Below are positions 1-5,305 of a stretch of DNA of 5,305 nucleotides, in pieces. This DNA comes from JBDSLU01 sp039916225 (GTDB taxonomy: Bacteria; Acidobacteriota; Vicinamibacteria; Vicinamibacterales; Vicinamibacteraceae). Where the stretch lies: positions 1 to 5,305 of the forward strand of contig JBDSLU010000116.1 in NCBI GenBank assembly GCA_039916225.1, written 5' to 3'. Each line of letters opens with the position of its first letter. The first letter of the stretch is position 1. The notes beneath the pieces are model-generated. The model worked only from the letters and a program-made list of their open reading frames with translations. It was not told the DNA's origin and did not search any database. A program made the translations under genes and the position numbers.

Positions 1-307
1 ACGCGATCCGAATCGCCCGCTTCCATCGCTGGCCTCACCCGCAGCGCAAGCGCGTCGGCATTTGACTCGTGCCCCCACCGCAGTTGTCGACCTCGCAGTG
101 CAGTTCAGTAAGGTGTGGGCTCCGGGCCGCGGGTCGGTCATCGACCGCCGCAGGCATTTCGTCGTCGTGCGGTCGCTTGCGCTGCCCGGCGCTACCTGCC
201 GCGGCTCGGGACGCCAAGGTGCAGCGGGGCGGGCGTTCCCGGAGCGCGACTGTGGAGCAAGCCGACCCCAGCGACAGGGTAGAGTGCGCGCAAGCGGAGC
301 GCCGGCA

Positions 308-327
308 GGTCGCGCGAAGGCGCGACC
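308..327. repeat. Perfect 8-bp hairpin, 4-base loop
   Basis: GGTCGCGC at 308-315 and GCGCGACC at 320-327 are exact reverse complements around the loop GAAG. No T-run follows, so it is not an intrinsic terminator by the usual rule. It lies inside the 224-457 long-range pair. Confidence 0.6.
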
Positions 328-351
328 CGCCTTCGGCCCGGCGGCGGCCGC

Positions 352-395
352 CCTGGCCTCCGGCGCGTCGATGTGCGGCGCGCGCCGCGGCCAGG
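352..395. repeat. 14-bp two-part stem-loop
   Basis: CCTGGCC (352-358) pairs with GGCCAGG (389-395). After a small internal loop (TC at 359-360 against C at 388), CGGCGCG (361-367) pairs with CGCGCCG (381-387), leaving a 13-base loop. The two stacked 7-bp helices look like an RNA arm with an internal bulge rather than a DNA operator. Confidence 0.5.
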
Positions 396-405
396 AGCAG
401 TTGGA

Positions 406-439
406 GCGCGCTCTACCGGCTTGCAGAACCGGAGCGCGC
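406..439. repeat. 11-bp bulged stem-loop
   Basis: GCGCGCT (406-412) pairs with AGCGCGC (433-439). After a three-base bulge (CTA, 413-415), CCGG (416-419) pairs with CCGG (429-432) around a 9-base loop. It ends one base before the 3' arm of the long helix at 441. The 10-mer CCGGAGCGCG at 429-438 also occurs as a direct repeat at 239-248, which allows an alternative fold. Confidence 0.45.
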
Positions 440-459
440 AGGGAATGCCCGCCCCGCGT

Positions 460-498
460 CAGGGCGTCGACGTTCGCCGACGGACAAAGGACGCCCTG
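460..498. repeat. Perfect 9-bp inverted repeat
   Basis: CAGGGCGTC (460-468) is the exact reverse complement of GACGCCCTG (490-498), with a 21-base loop. A smaller competing stem, CGTCG (465-469) with CGACG (478-482), overlaps it. It begins three bases after the long helix ends. No T-run follows. It could be a further arm of the structured element or a terminator-like fold ahead of the promoter at 553. Confidence 0.45.
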
Positions 499-552
499 GG
501 CTGCCGCAAGATCGGAGCCGGCGGCCGCTCCAATGCCGCTTGTGACGGCGCG

Positions 553-582
553 TTGACACCCTTGCGGTTCCTGTGGTCAGAT
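553..582 (+). promoter_or_regulatory. Putative sigma-70-type promoter for the polyprenyl synthase gene
   Basis: A perfect -35 hexamer TTGACA (553-558) is followed after 18 bases by TCAGAT (577-582), which matches the -10 consensus at positions 1, 5 and 6. It is preceded by TGG (574-576), an extended -10 element that could compensate for the weak hexamer. The expected start of transcription is around 589, two bases before the proposed GTG start codon. The -35 is convincing; the -10 is weak. Confidence 0.45.
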
Positions 583-590
583 TGACCCGC

Positions 591-1592
591 GTGAGCGACG
601 TGCACAAGTCACAGTCCCCTTTGGATTTAGCCCAGATCTTCGAGCCGGTGCGGGACGACTTGGCGCTCGTGGATGAGGAGTTCCTCAAGCACGTGCAGTC
701 GCGCGTGCAGCTCATCCCCCAGATCGGCAAGTACCTCCAGACCAGCGGCGGCAAGCGGATCCGGCCGGCGACGCTGCTGATGGCCGCCCGTATGGCCGGC
801 TATCAGGGAGAGCGCGCCGTCCTCTACGCGTCGGTCGTGGAGTTCGTCCACACCGCGACGCTGGTGCACGACGACATCATCGACGAGTCCGGCACGCGCC
901 GCGGCCGCGTGGCCGTGCACTCGCGGTGGGGCACCGACATCACCGTACTGCTCGGCGACTATCTCTACATCAAGTCGATGGGGATGGCGCTGACCTACGA
1001 CTCGCTCGACATCGTCCGCCTGCTGTGCGAAGTCACGCTGCGGATGATCGAGGGCGAGCTCTATCAGCTCACCAAGGCCGGTGACGTCGACATCACCGCC
1101 GACGAGCACTTCGACATCATCCGTCGCAAGACGGCGCACCTGTTCGGCGGCTGCGCGCAAATCGGCGGCATGCTCGGGACGACCACGCCGGAGCAGCAGG
1201 CGGCGCTGTGGGAGTACGGCTTCAACCTCGGCATCGCCTTCCAGCTGGTCGACGATCTGCTCGACTACACGGCTGACGAGCGCGCCCTCGGCAAGCCGAT
1301 CGCCAGCGACCTCCGCGAAGGCAAGGTCACGCTCCCGATCATCTATCTGCTCGAGCGCGGCGGCGCGGCCAAGGACATCGTCGACGGCATCGTCCGCGAT
1401 CGCGATGTGACCCGCGAGCGATGGACCGAGCTGAAGCAGATGCTCGTCGACTCGCAGTCGATCGCCAAGGCGCGGCGGCAGGCCGAGCACTACGCCGGCG
1501 TCGCCGTGCAGCACCTGTCGGCCTTCCCGGCCTCACCGGAGAAGGACGCGTTGCTGGCGCTGCCCGAATACGTCCTCTCGCGCGACCGCTAG
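591..1592 (+). CDS. ispB: Long-chain all-trans polyprenyl diphosphate synthase (octaprenyl/heptaprenyl type)
   Basis: This cytosolic trans-prenyltransferase adds isopentenyl diphosphate units to an allylic diphosphate to build the C35-C50 side chain of a respiratory quinone (menaquinone or ubiquinone). From GTG 591 it is 333 residues, close to the roughly 320 usual for the family. Visible motifs are GGKRIRP (53-59), the first aspartate-rich motif DDIID (94-98), K180-T181, and the second aspartate-rich motif DDLLD (221-225) followed by GK (234-235). The residue five before the first motif is Ala89; a small residue there is typical of long-chain enzymes, whereas short-chain synthases have an aromatic. 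The sequence resembles E. coli IspB as I remember it, including EFxHTATLxHDD, FQLxDDLLDY and the C-terminal RDR. Exact product length cannot be read from the sequence. An in-frame GTG at 573 is an alternative start but lies inside the putative promoter. No Shine-Dalgarno precedes either start. The closely following ligA may share its transcript. Confidence 0.93.
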   Translation: MSDVHKSQSPLDLAQIFEPVRDDLALVDEEFLKHVQSRVQLIPQIGKYLQTSGGKRIRPATLLMAARMAGYQGERAVLYASVVEFVHTATLVHDDIIDESGTRRGRVAVHSRWGTDITVLLGDYLYIKSMGMALTYDSLDIVRLLCEVTLRMIEGELYQLTKAGDVDITADEHFDIIRRKTAHLFGGCAQIGGMLGTTTPEQQAALWEYGFNLGIAFQLVDDLLDYTADERALGKPIASDLREGKVTLPIIYLLERGGAAKDIVDGIVRDRDVTRERWTELKQMLVDSQSIAKARRQAEHYAGVAVQHLSAFPASPEKDALLALPEYVLSRDR

Positions 1593-1602
1593 TCGCGTCG
1601 AC

Positions 1603-1641
1603 GCCTCGCGTCAGGTCCTCGCCTGTGGGCCTCGCGTCAGG
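1603..1641. repeat. 13-bp direct repeat between ispB and ligA
   Basis: GCCTCGCGTCAGG occurs at 1603-1615 and again at 1629-1641, 26 bp apart start to start, in the 76-bp intergenic gap. The core CGCGTCAGG also occurs at 455-463 in the upstream non-coding region, extended there and in the second copy to CGCGTCAGGGC. Two copies roughly 2.5 helical turns apart could be a binding site or a small local duplication. No protein is known to me for this motif. Confidence 0.55.
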
Positions 1642-1668
1642 GCAAGGCCGCTCGATCGTTCTACCGAC

Positions 1669-3705
1669 ATGACCCCGGCTGACCGCGCCGAGACCCTTCG
1701 CGCCGAGATCCGGCGGCACGAGCACGCCTACTACGTGCTCGACGCGCCGACGATCGCCGACGCCGAGTTCGATGCGCTCCTGACGCAGCTGCAGGCCGTC
1801 GAAGCCGAACACCCGGAGCTGGTCACGCCCGACTCGCCGACCCAGCGCGTCGGCGGCGCCATCCTCGAAGGGCTGCCGACGGCGCGGCATCGCGAGCCGA
1901 TGCTCAGCCTCGACAACGCCTACGACGAGGCGGATGCGCGCGCCTTCGACGAGAGGCTGCGCCGCGCCCTCGGAGCCGGCGACGAGGCGCTGCCGTATGT
2001 CGCCGAGCTGAAGATCGACGGTCTCAGCATCGCGTTGACCTATGACGCGCGCGGCGCCCTGGTCCGCGGCGTGACGCGTGGCGACGGCGTCGCGGGTGAG
2101 GACGTCACGCCGAACGTCCGCACCATCCGCGCCCTGCCTTTGACGCTGGCCGGCGGCGGCCCCGGCCGGACGATCGAGGTGCGCGGCGAAGTGTTCCTGC
2201 CGCGGGCGTCGTTCGCGCGCATCAATCGCGAGCGCGAGGAGGCCGAGGAACCGCTGTTCGCCAACGCCCGCAACGCCGCCGCCGGCACCATGCGGACGCT
2301 GGACCCGAAGCTGGTCGCGGCGCGCGCGCTCGGCGCCTTCGTCTATCAGCTCGTCGATACCGACGCGGCGCCCGAGGCGCGGCTGCCGGCGCACAGCGCG
2401 ACGCTCGACGCGTTCGCCCGCTGGTCGCTGCCCGTCGAACCGCACTGGACGCGCTGCGAAGGCATCGACGCCGTCATCGATTTCTGCCGCCAGTGGATCG
2501 ACGCGCGGCACGATCTGCCGTTCGAGACGGACGGCGTCGTCATCAAGCTCGACGACATCGCGCGCCGGGAGCAGGCCGGCTCGACGTCGAAGTTCCCGCG
2601 CTGGGCCTTCGCCTACAAGTTCCCGGCGCAGCAGGCGACGACGACACTGCTGAAGATTCGGACGAACGTCGGTCGAACGGGCGCGGTGACGCCCTACGCG
2701 GAGCTCGATCCGGTGTTCCTGGCCGGCTCGACCATCTCGCGAGCCACGCTCCATAACGCGCAGGAAGTCGAGCGCAAGGACATCCGCGAAGGCGACGTCG
2801 TCCTCATCGAGAAGGCCGGAGACGTCATCCCCAAGGTCGTCAAGTCGATCGTCGAGCGCCGCCCGACCGGCGCCGACGAGCCCCAGCCGTGGGTCATGCC
2901 CACGACCTGCCCGATCTGCGAGACGGCGTTGACCCGCGGCGAAGAGGAAGCCGTCTGGCGCTGCGAGAACACCAGCTGCCCGGCCCGGCTGCGGCGCAGC
3001 CTGGAGCACTTCGCCTCCCGCCGGGCGATGAACATCGAGGGCTTCGGCGAATCGCTGGTCGATTCCGTCGTGACACAGGGCCTGGTCACGGATCCGGCCG
3101 ACGTCTATGGGCTGACCGCGGACACGCTGGCCGCGCTCGAGCGGATGGGCAAGAAGTCGGCCGCCAACGTCGTCCGCGAGATCGACAAGAGCCGCCAGGC
3201 CGGGCTGGCTCGGGTCGTCTACGCCCTCGGCATCCGCCACGTCGGTGAGCGGGGCGCCGCGGCGTTGGCTGGGGCGTTCGGCTCGATGTCGGCCATCGTC
3301 GCCGCCTCGGTCGAGCAGCTCCAGGCGGTTCCCGACGTCGGCCCGGTCGTCGCGGCCTCGGTCCGAACGTGGCTCGACGCGCCGGCCAACCAGCACTTGA
3401 TCGAGCGTCTCGGCGCCGCGGGCGTCGACCTGACCGCGCCGATCGCCGCGGCCGGGGCGCCGGGGCCGTGGTCAGGCCAGACCTGGGTCATCACCGGCAC
3501 CCTGGATGGCATGACCCGCGACGAGGCGCAGGCGGCCCTGGAGCGGCTCGGCGCCAAGGTGTCCGGGTCGGTCAGCAAGAAGACGTTCGCGCTTCTCGCC
3601 GGTCACGACGCCGGCAGCAAGCTGGAGAAGGCGCGGACCCTGGGCGTCCGCGAAATGAGCGAAGCCGAGTTCCGCGACCTGATCGGCGACGGATCCGCGC
3701 CATAA
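1669..3705 (+). CDS. ligA: NAD-dependent DNA ligase LigA
   Basis: This essential replication and repair ligase seals 3'-OH/5'-phosphate nicks using NAD+ and releasing AMP and nicotinamide mononucleotide. The 678-residue product is full length (E. coli LigA has 671). Domains in order: the Ia NAD-binding domain (about 1-65, with HEHAYYVLD at 17-25); the nucleotidyltransferase domain with the adenylated lysine in KIDG (K115), RGE (172-174), DGVVIK (288-293) and YKFPA (316-320); the OB fold (about 325-405); a four-cysteine zinc finger (C414, C417, C432, C437); helix-hairpin-helix repeats (about 445-585); and a C-terminal BRCT domain (about 600-678, with VSKKT and AGSKLEKA). Every catalytic and metal-binding residue I can recognise is present, so the enzyme should be active. 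The ATG at 1669 gives the expected N-terminus. It lacks a clear Shine-Dalgarno; the nearest purine run (CAAGG, around 1644) is too far upstream. It lies 76 bp after ispB and 48 bp before the regulator gene. Confidence 0.98.
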   Translation: MTPADRAETLRAEIRRHEHAYYVLDAPTIADAEFDALLTQLQAVEAEHPELVTPDSPTQRVGGAILEGLPTARHREPMLSLDNAYDEADARAFDERLRRALGAGDEALPYVAELKIDGLSIALTYDARGALVRGVTRGDGVAGEDVTPNVRTIRALPLTLAGGGPGRTIEVRGEVFLPRASFARINREREEAEEPLFANARNAAAGTMRTLDPKLVAARALGAFVYQLVDTDAAPEARLPAHSATLDAFARWSLPVEPHWTRCEGIDAVIDFCRQWIDARHDLPFETDGVVIKLDDIARREQAGSTSKFPRWAFAYKFPAQQATTTLLKIRTNVGRTGAVTPYAELDPVFLAGSTISRATLHNAQEVERKDIREGDVVLIEKAGDVIPKVVKSIVERRPTGADEPQPWVMPTTCPICETALTRGEEEAVWRCENTSCPARLRRSLEHFASRRAMNIEGFGESLVDSVVTQGLVTDPADVYGLTADTLAALERMGKKSAANVVREIDKSRQAGLARVVYALGIRHVGERGAAALAGAFGSMSAIVAASVEQLQAVPDVGPVVAASVRTWLDAPANQHLIERLGAAGVDLTAPIAAAGAPGPWSGQTWVITGTLDGMTRDEAQAALERLGAKVSGSVSKKTFALLAGHDAGSKLEKARTLGVREMSEAEFRDLIGDGSAP

Positions 3706-3707
3706 TC

Positions 3708-3713
3708 GGGGAG
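3708..3713 (+). promoter_or_regulatory. Shine-Dalgarno of the leader frame
   Basis: GGGGAG sits five bases before the ATG at 3719. It is the only well-placed, purine-rich ribosome binding site ahead of any start in the window. It is too far from the regulator ATG at 3754 (40 bases) to serve it directly. Confidence 0.5.
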
Positions 3714-3718
3714 CCAGC

Positions 3719-3757
3719 ATGCCCGCCGCCCGACCGTCCCCCGTCCCCGCCCCATGA
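3719..3757 (+). CDS. Putative 12-residue leader peptide overlapping the regulator start
   Basis: The frame ATG...TGA encodes MPAARPSPVPAP. It starts five bases after GGGGAG and stops at TGA 3755-3757, which overlaps the regulator start codon as ATGA. It fills almost the whole 48-bp gap after ligA. Five of the twelve residues are proline, including the last residue before the stop; proline-rich ends slow peptide release in known leader peptides. The inferred role is to deliver ribosomes to the regulator start by translational coupling, since that start has no Shine-Dalgarno of its own. The peptide need not have any function. The alternative is that this is a chance open frame: ATGA overlaps arise whenever codon 2 of the downstream gene begins with A, and the gap is GC-rich. 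It is in a different frame from the regulator, so it is not an N-terminal extension. Confidence 0.4.
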   Translation: MPAARPSPVPAP

Positions 3758-5229
3758 AACCTCGCATCCTGGTCATCGACGACGAAGCCGGCATCCGCGA
3801 CTCGATGCGGATGATCCTCGAATATGAAGGCTACGAGTGCCTGCTCGCCGCGACCGGCCCGGAAGGGCTGCAGATGGCCGAGCGCGAGGCGCCGGACCTC
3901 GTCTTCCTCGACATCAAGATGCCGGCGATGGACGGCATCGAGGTGCTCGAGCGCCTCAAGGCGCGGAGCGACGGTCCCCCGGTCGTGATGATCTCCGGCC
4001 ATGCCACCGTGAGCACCGCCGTCGAGGCGACGCGCAAGGGCGCCTTCGACTTCATCGAGAAGCCGCTGGCCAGCGACCGCGTGCTGCTGACGGTGCGCCA
4101 CGCCGTCGATCAGCGCCGGCTGCGCGAAGAGAACGTCACGCTGCGGCGCGCCGCCGAGTCGCGGCACGAGATGGTGGGGGATAGCCCGGCGCTCGAGCGC
4201 GTCCGCGACTCCATCGGCAAGGCCGCGCCGACCAACGCCACCGTGCTGATCCTCGGAGAGAGCGGCGTCGGCAAGGAACTCGTGGCCCGCGCCATCCATC
4301 GCAACAGCCTGCGCGCCCGCGAGCGCTTCGTGCAGGTGAACTGCGCGGCGATTCCCGAGGAGCTGATCGAGTCGGAGCTGTTCGGGCACGAAAAGGGATC
4401 GTTCACCGGCGCCACCGAGAAGCAGATCGGCAAGTTCGAACAGGCCGATCGCGGCACCATCTTTCTCGACGAAGTCGGCGACATGAGCGCCAAGACGCAG
4501 GCCAAGGTGCTGCGCGTCCTGCAGGAAGGCGAGGTCGAGCGGCTCGGCTCGTCGAAGACGATGAAGGTCGACGTGCGGGTCATCGCCGCGACCAACAAGC
4601 GCCTCGAGGAAGAGATCGACGCCGGCCGGTTCCGCGAGGATCTCTACTTCCGCCTCAGCGTGATCCCGATCCACGTGCCGCCACTGCGCGAGCGCACGCA
4701 GGACATCCCGGTGCTGGTGAAGCACTTCACCGAGCTGTTCAACCACGAGAGCAGCTTCAAACCGCGCCGCTTCTCGAACGACGCGCTGGGCGAGATGCAG
4801 CAGCAGCGCTGGCGCGGCAACATCCGCGAGCTGCGCAACACCGTCGAGCGCCTGCTGATCATGTCGCGCGGCGACGCCGTCGAAGCGCAGGACATCCGCG
4901 ACATCCTCCGGATCGGTGATCGGCCAGCCTCGGGGGCGGCCGCCAGCGCCCCGGTGATGCCCATGTCCCATGCCGCCGCTGCCAGCGAGCCGGCCGCTCC
5001 GGCGGCCGCCATGGCGCCGTCGGGGACCGCGCCCGCCGCGGTCGAGCCAGCGCCCAAGCCGGGCACATTGCGCGAGTTCAAGGAAATCTCCGAGCGCGCC
5101 TTCCTGGTCGACCGGCTGCGTGAGTTCGGCTGGAACATCTCCCGCACCGCCGAGATGCTCGACACGCCACGCAGCAACCTCTACAAGAAGCTCGAGCAGC
5201 ACCAGATCTCGCAAGAGAAGGACGGCTGA
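3754..5229 (+). CDS. Sigma-54-dependent response regulator, NtrC family
   Basis: This 491-residue cytosolic transcription activator is expected to be phosphorylated by a partner histidine kinase, oligomerise, and use ATP hydrolysis to open promoters bound by sigma-54 RNA polymerase. The receiver domain (1-120) has D9/D10, phospho-acceptor D53, S81 and K103, all intact. The AAA+ domain (about 140-370) has Walker A GESGVGKE (168-175), sigma-54 contact loop GSFTGA (215-220), Walker B IFLDE (236-240), the arginine-containing REDLYFRL (294-301) and sensor II WRGNIREL (353-360). An Ala/Pro-rich linker (about 389-438) leads to a Fis-type DNA-binding helix-turn-helix (about 440-485, NISRTAEMLDTPRSNLYKKL). 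The C-terminus recalls NtrX-like regulators, but the target cannot be assigned. The loop has Ser where GAFTGA is usual, and sensor II has Arg where WPGN is usual; both look tolerable. MKPRILVIDDE is a canonical receiver start. A C-rich tract without a Shine-Dalgarno precedes it, and the leader frame at 3719 overlaps it. No kinase gene is in the window. Confidence 0.95.
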   Translation: MKPRILVIDDEAGIRDSMRMILEYEGYECLLAATGPEGLQMAEREAPDLVFLDIKMPAMDGIEVLERLKARSDGPPVVMISGHATVSTAVEATRKGAFDFIEKPLASDRVLLTVRHAVDQRRLREENVTLRRAAESRHEMVGDSPALERVRDSIGKAAPTNATVLILGESGVGKELVARAIHRNSLRARERFVQVNCAAIPEELIESELFGHEKGSFTGATEKQIGKFEQADRGTIFLDEVGDMSAKTQAKVLRVLQEGEVERLGSSKTMKVDVRVIAATNKRLEEEIDAGRFREDLYFRLSVIPIHVPPLRERTQDIPVLVKHFTELFNHESSFKPRRFSNDALGEMQQQRWRGNIRELRNTVERLLIMSRGDAVEAQDIRDILRIGDRPASGAAASAPVMPMSHAAAASEPAAPAAAMAPSGTAPAAVEPAPKPGTLREFKEISERAFLVDRLREFGWNISRTAEMLDTPRSNLYKKLEQHQISQEKDG

Positions 5230-5257
5230 CGAACCTGCGCCGCCCGCGTGACGGCGC

Positions 5258-5278
5258 CGCGGCGCGCCCAGCGCCGCG
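5258..5278. terminator. G/C-rich hairpin after the regulator gene, possible terminator without T-run
   Basis: CGCGGCGC (5258-5265) and GCGCCGCG (5271-5278) form a perfect 8-bp stem with a 5-base loop, 28 bases after the regulator stop. The bases after it (AGTAGCCG) contain no T-run, so intrinsic termination is uncertain. It may instead protect the 3' end or be incidental to the base composition. Confidence 0.35.
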
Positions 5279-5305
5279 AGTAGCCGCCGGCACGCCCAGA
5301 GGGCG

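Larger units (their letters stand above)
224..457 (+). ncRNA. Candidate structured RNA element of unknown family
   Basis: Positions 224-240 (GCGGGGCGGGCGTTCCC) pair with 441-457 (GGGAATGCCCGCCCCGC) over 17 consecutive pairs, sixteen Watson-Crick and one G-U (235 with 446). In the opposite-strand transcript that pair would be an A-C mismatch, so the + strand is slightly favoured. The enclosed 200 bases hold three more helices: 308-315/320-327, 352-358/389-395 continued by 361-367/381-387, and 406-412/433-439 continued by 416-419/429-432. They are all mutually compatible, giving a closing helix around a multibranched interior. An alternative pairing of 241-248 with 407-414 would compete with the last one. 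No promoter or T-run terminator was recognised, and the element matches no RNA family I know. GC-rich DNA forms stems easily, so it could also be a fold within a longer leader, or a remnant of inverted repeats. Confidence 0.35.
1..552. other. Intergenic region, no confident gene, rich in inverted repeats
   Basis: No frame here gives a recognisable protein. Frames stay open for long stretches only because GC-rich DNA has few stops, and the translations are Arg/Ala/Pro-rich low-complexity strings on both strands. The first 65 bases could be the 3' end of an upstream gene: the frame from position 3 stops at TGA 63-65, ends in a basic stretch (QRKRVGI), and has more G/C third positions than the other two forward frames. 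That is weak evidence. From about 224 to 531 the DNA holds several strong inverted repeats, listed separately. I looked for the conserved cores of RNase P RNA, tmRNA, SRP RNA and tRNA on both strands and found none. Confidence 0.6.

Noticed and set aside
3..65. 3' end of an upstream protein gene (frame from position 3, stop at 63-65)
   Set aside because: Third-position GC is suggestive, but about 20 codons without a recognisable motif are too few to call a gene.
66..531. RNase P RNA, tmRNA, SRP RNA or tRNA in the structured upstream region
   Set aside because: I looked on both strands for the conserved cores (for example GAGGAAAGUCC and ACAGAA..GGCUUA for RNase P, and the GGAAGGAAGCAGC region for SRP RNA) and did not find them.
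62..556. Long + strand frame (164 codons) across the upstream region, plus an overlapping 158-codon frame at 69-545
   Set aside because: Both translate to Arg/Ala/Pro-rich low-complexity sequence with no recognisable motif and no ribosome binding site. Two overlapping open frames over the same bases are expected in GC-rich DNA.
1593..1668. Terminator between ispB and ligA
   Set aside because: Only a short palindrome (GCGTCGACGC, 1595-1604) and direct repeats are present, with no stable hairpin followed by T residues.
1625..1672. 15-codon GTG frame whose TGA overlaps the ligA ATG, similar to the leader frame before the regulator
   Set aside because: There is no good Shine-Dalgarno before the GTG, and the ATGA overlap follows automatically from a Thr second codon in ligA. 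The evidence is much weaker than for 3719-3757.
1339..3396. 685-codon minus-strand frame opposite ispB and ligA
   Set aside because: It is antisense to two clearly recognised genes and crosses their boundary. It is an artefact of GC-rich third positions.
3472..5214. 580-codon minus-strand frame opposite the 3' end of ligA and the regulator
   Set aside because: Same reasoning: the + strand carries full domain motifs, and the minus translation is a His/Asp/Arg/Leu-rich shadow.

Overview
The window is very GC-rich DNA, with third codon positions almost all G or C. It carries three complete genes on the + strand, close together and facing the same way: a long-chain polyprenyl diphosphate synthase (IspB type), an NAD-dependent DNA ligase (LigA), and an NtrC-family sigma-54-dependent response regulator. 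All three are chromosomal core-type genes, and there is no sign of phage, transposon or plasmid. The gene set and the high GC suggest a free-living Gram-negative-type bacterium. Acidobacteriota (Vicinamibacteria-like) is my best guess, with Myxococcota-type or other GC-rich bacteria possible. This is inference from general protein character, not from a search.

Layout. Positions 1 to about 552 contain no gene I can support. This stretch is unusually rich in inverted repeats: a 17-bp long-range helix (224-240 with 441-457) encloses three further stem-loops, and a fourth stem-loop follows it. A promoter-like sequence (TTGACA plus a weak extended -10) lies at 553-582 and would start transcription within a few bases of the GTG at 591, the best start for the polyprenyl synthase. 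That message may therefore be leaderless. A 76-bp gap containing a 13-bp direct repeat separates it from ligA (1669-3705). After ligA comes a 48-bp gap holding a 12-codon open frame with a good ribosome binding site. Its stop overlaps the start codon of the response regulator (3754-5229). A G/C-rich hairpin without a T-run follows the regulator at 5258-5278.

How the genes relate. The synthase makes the isoprenoid tail of a respiratory quinone, the ligase seals Okazaki fragments and repair nicks, and the regulator activates sigma-54 promoters when phosphorylated. They share no obvious pathway. Spacing and orientation suggest co-transcription, but this is not shown. No sensor kinase for the regulator lies in the window. 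None of the three main start codons has a good Shine-Dalgarno sequence of its own. The two most interesting points are the structured region upstream of the synthase and the small leader frame that could couple regulator translation to ribosomes loaded at its own strong site.
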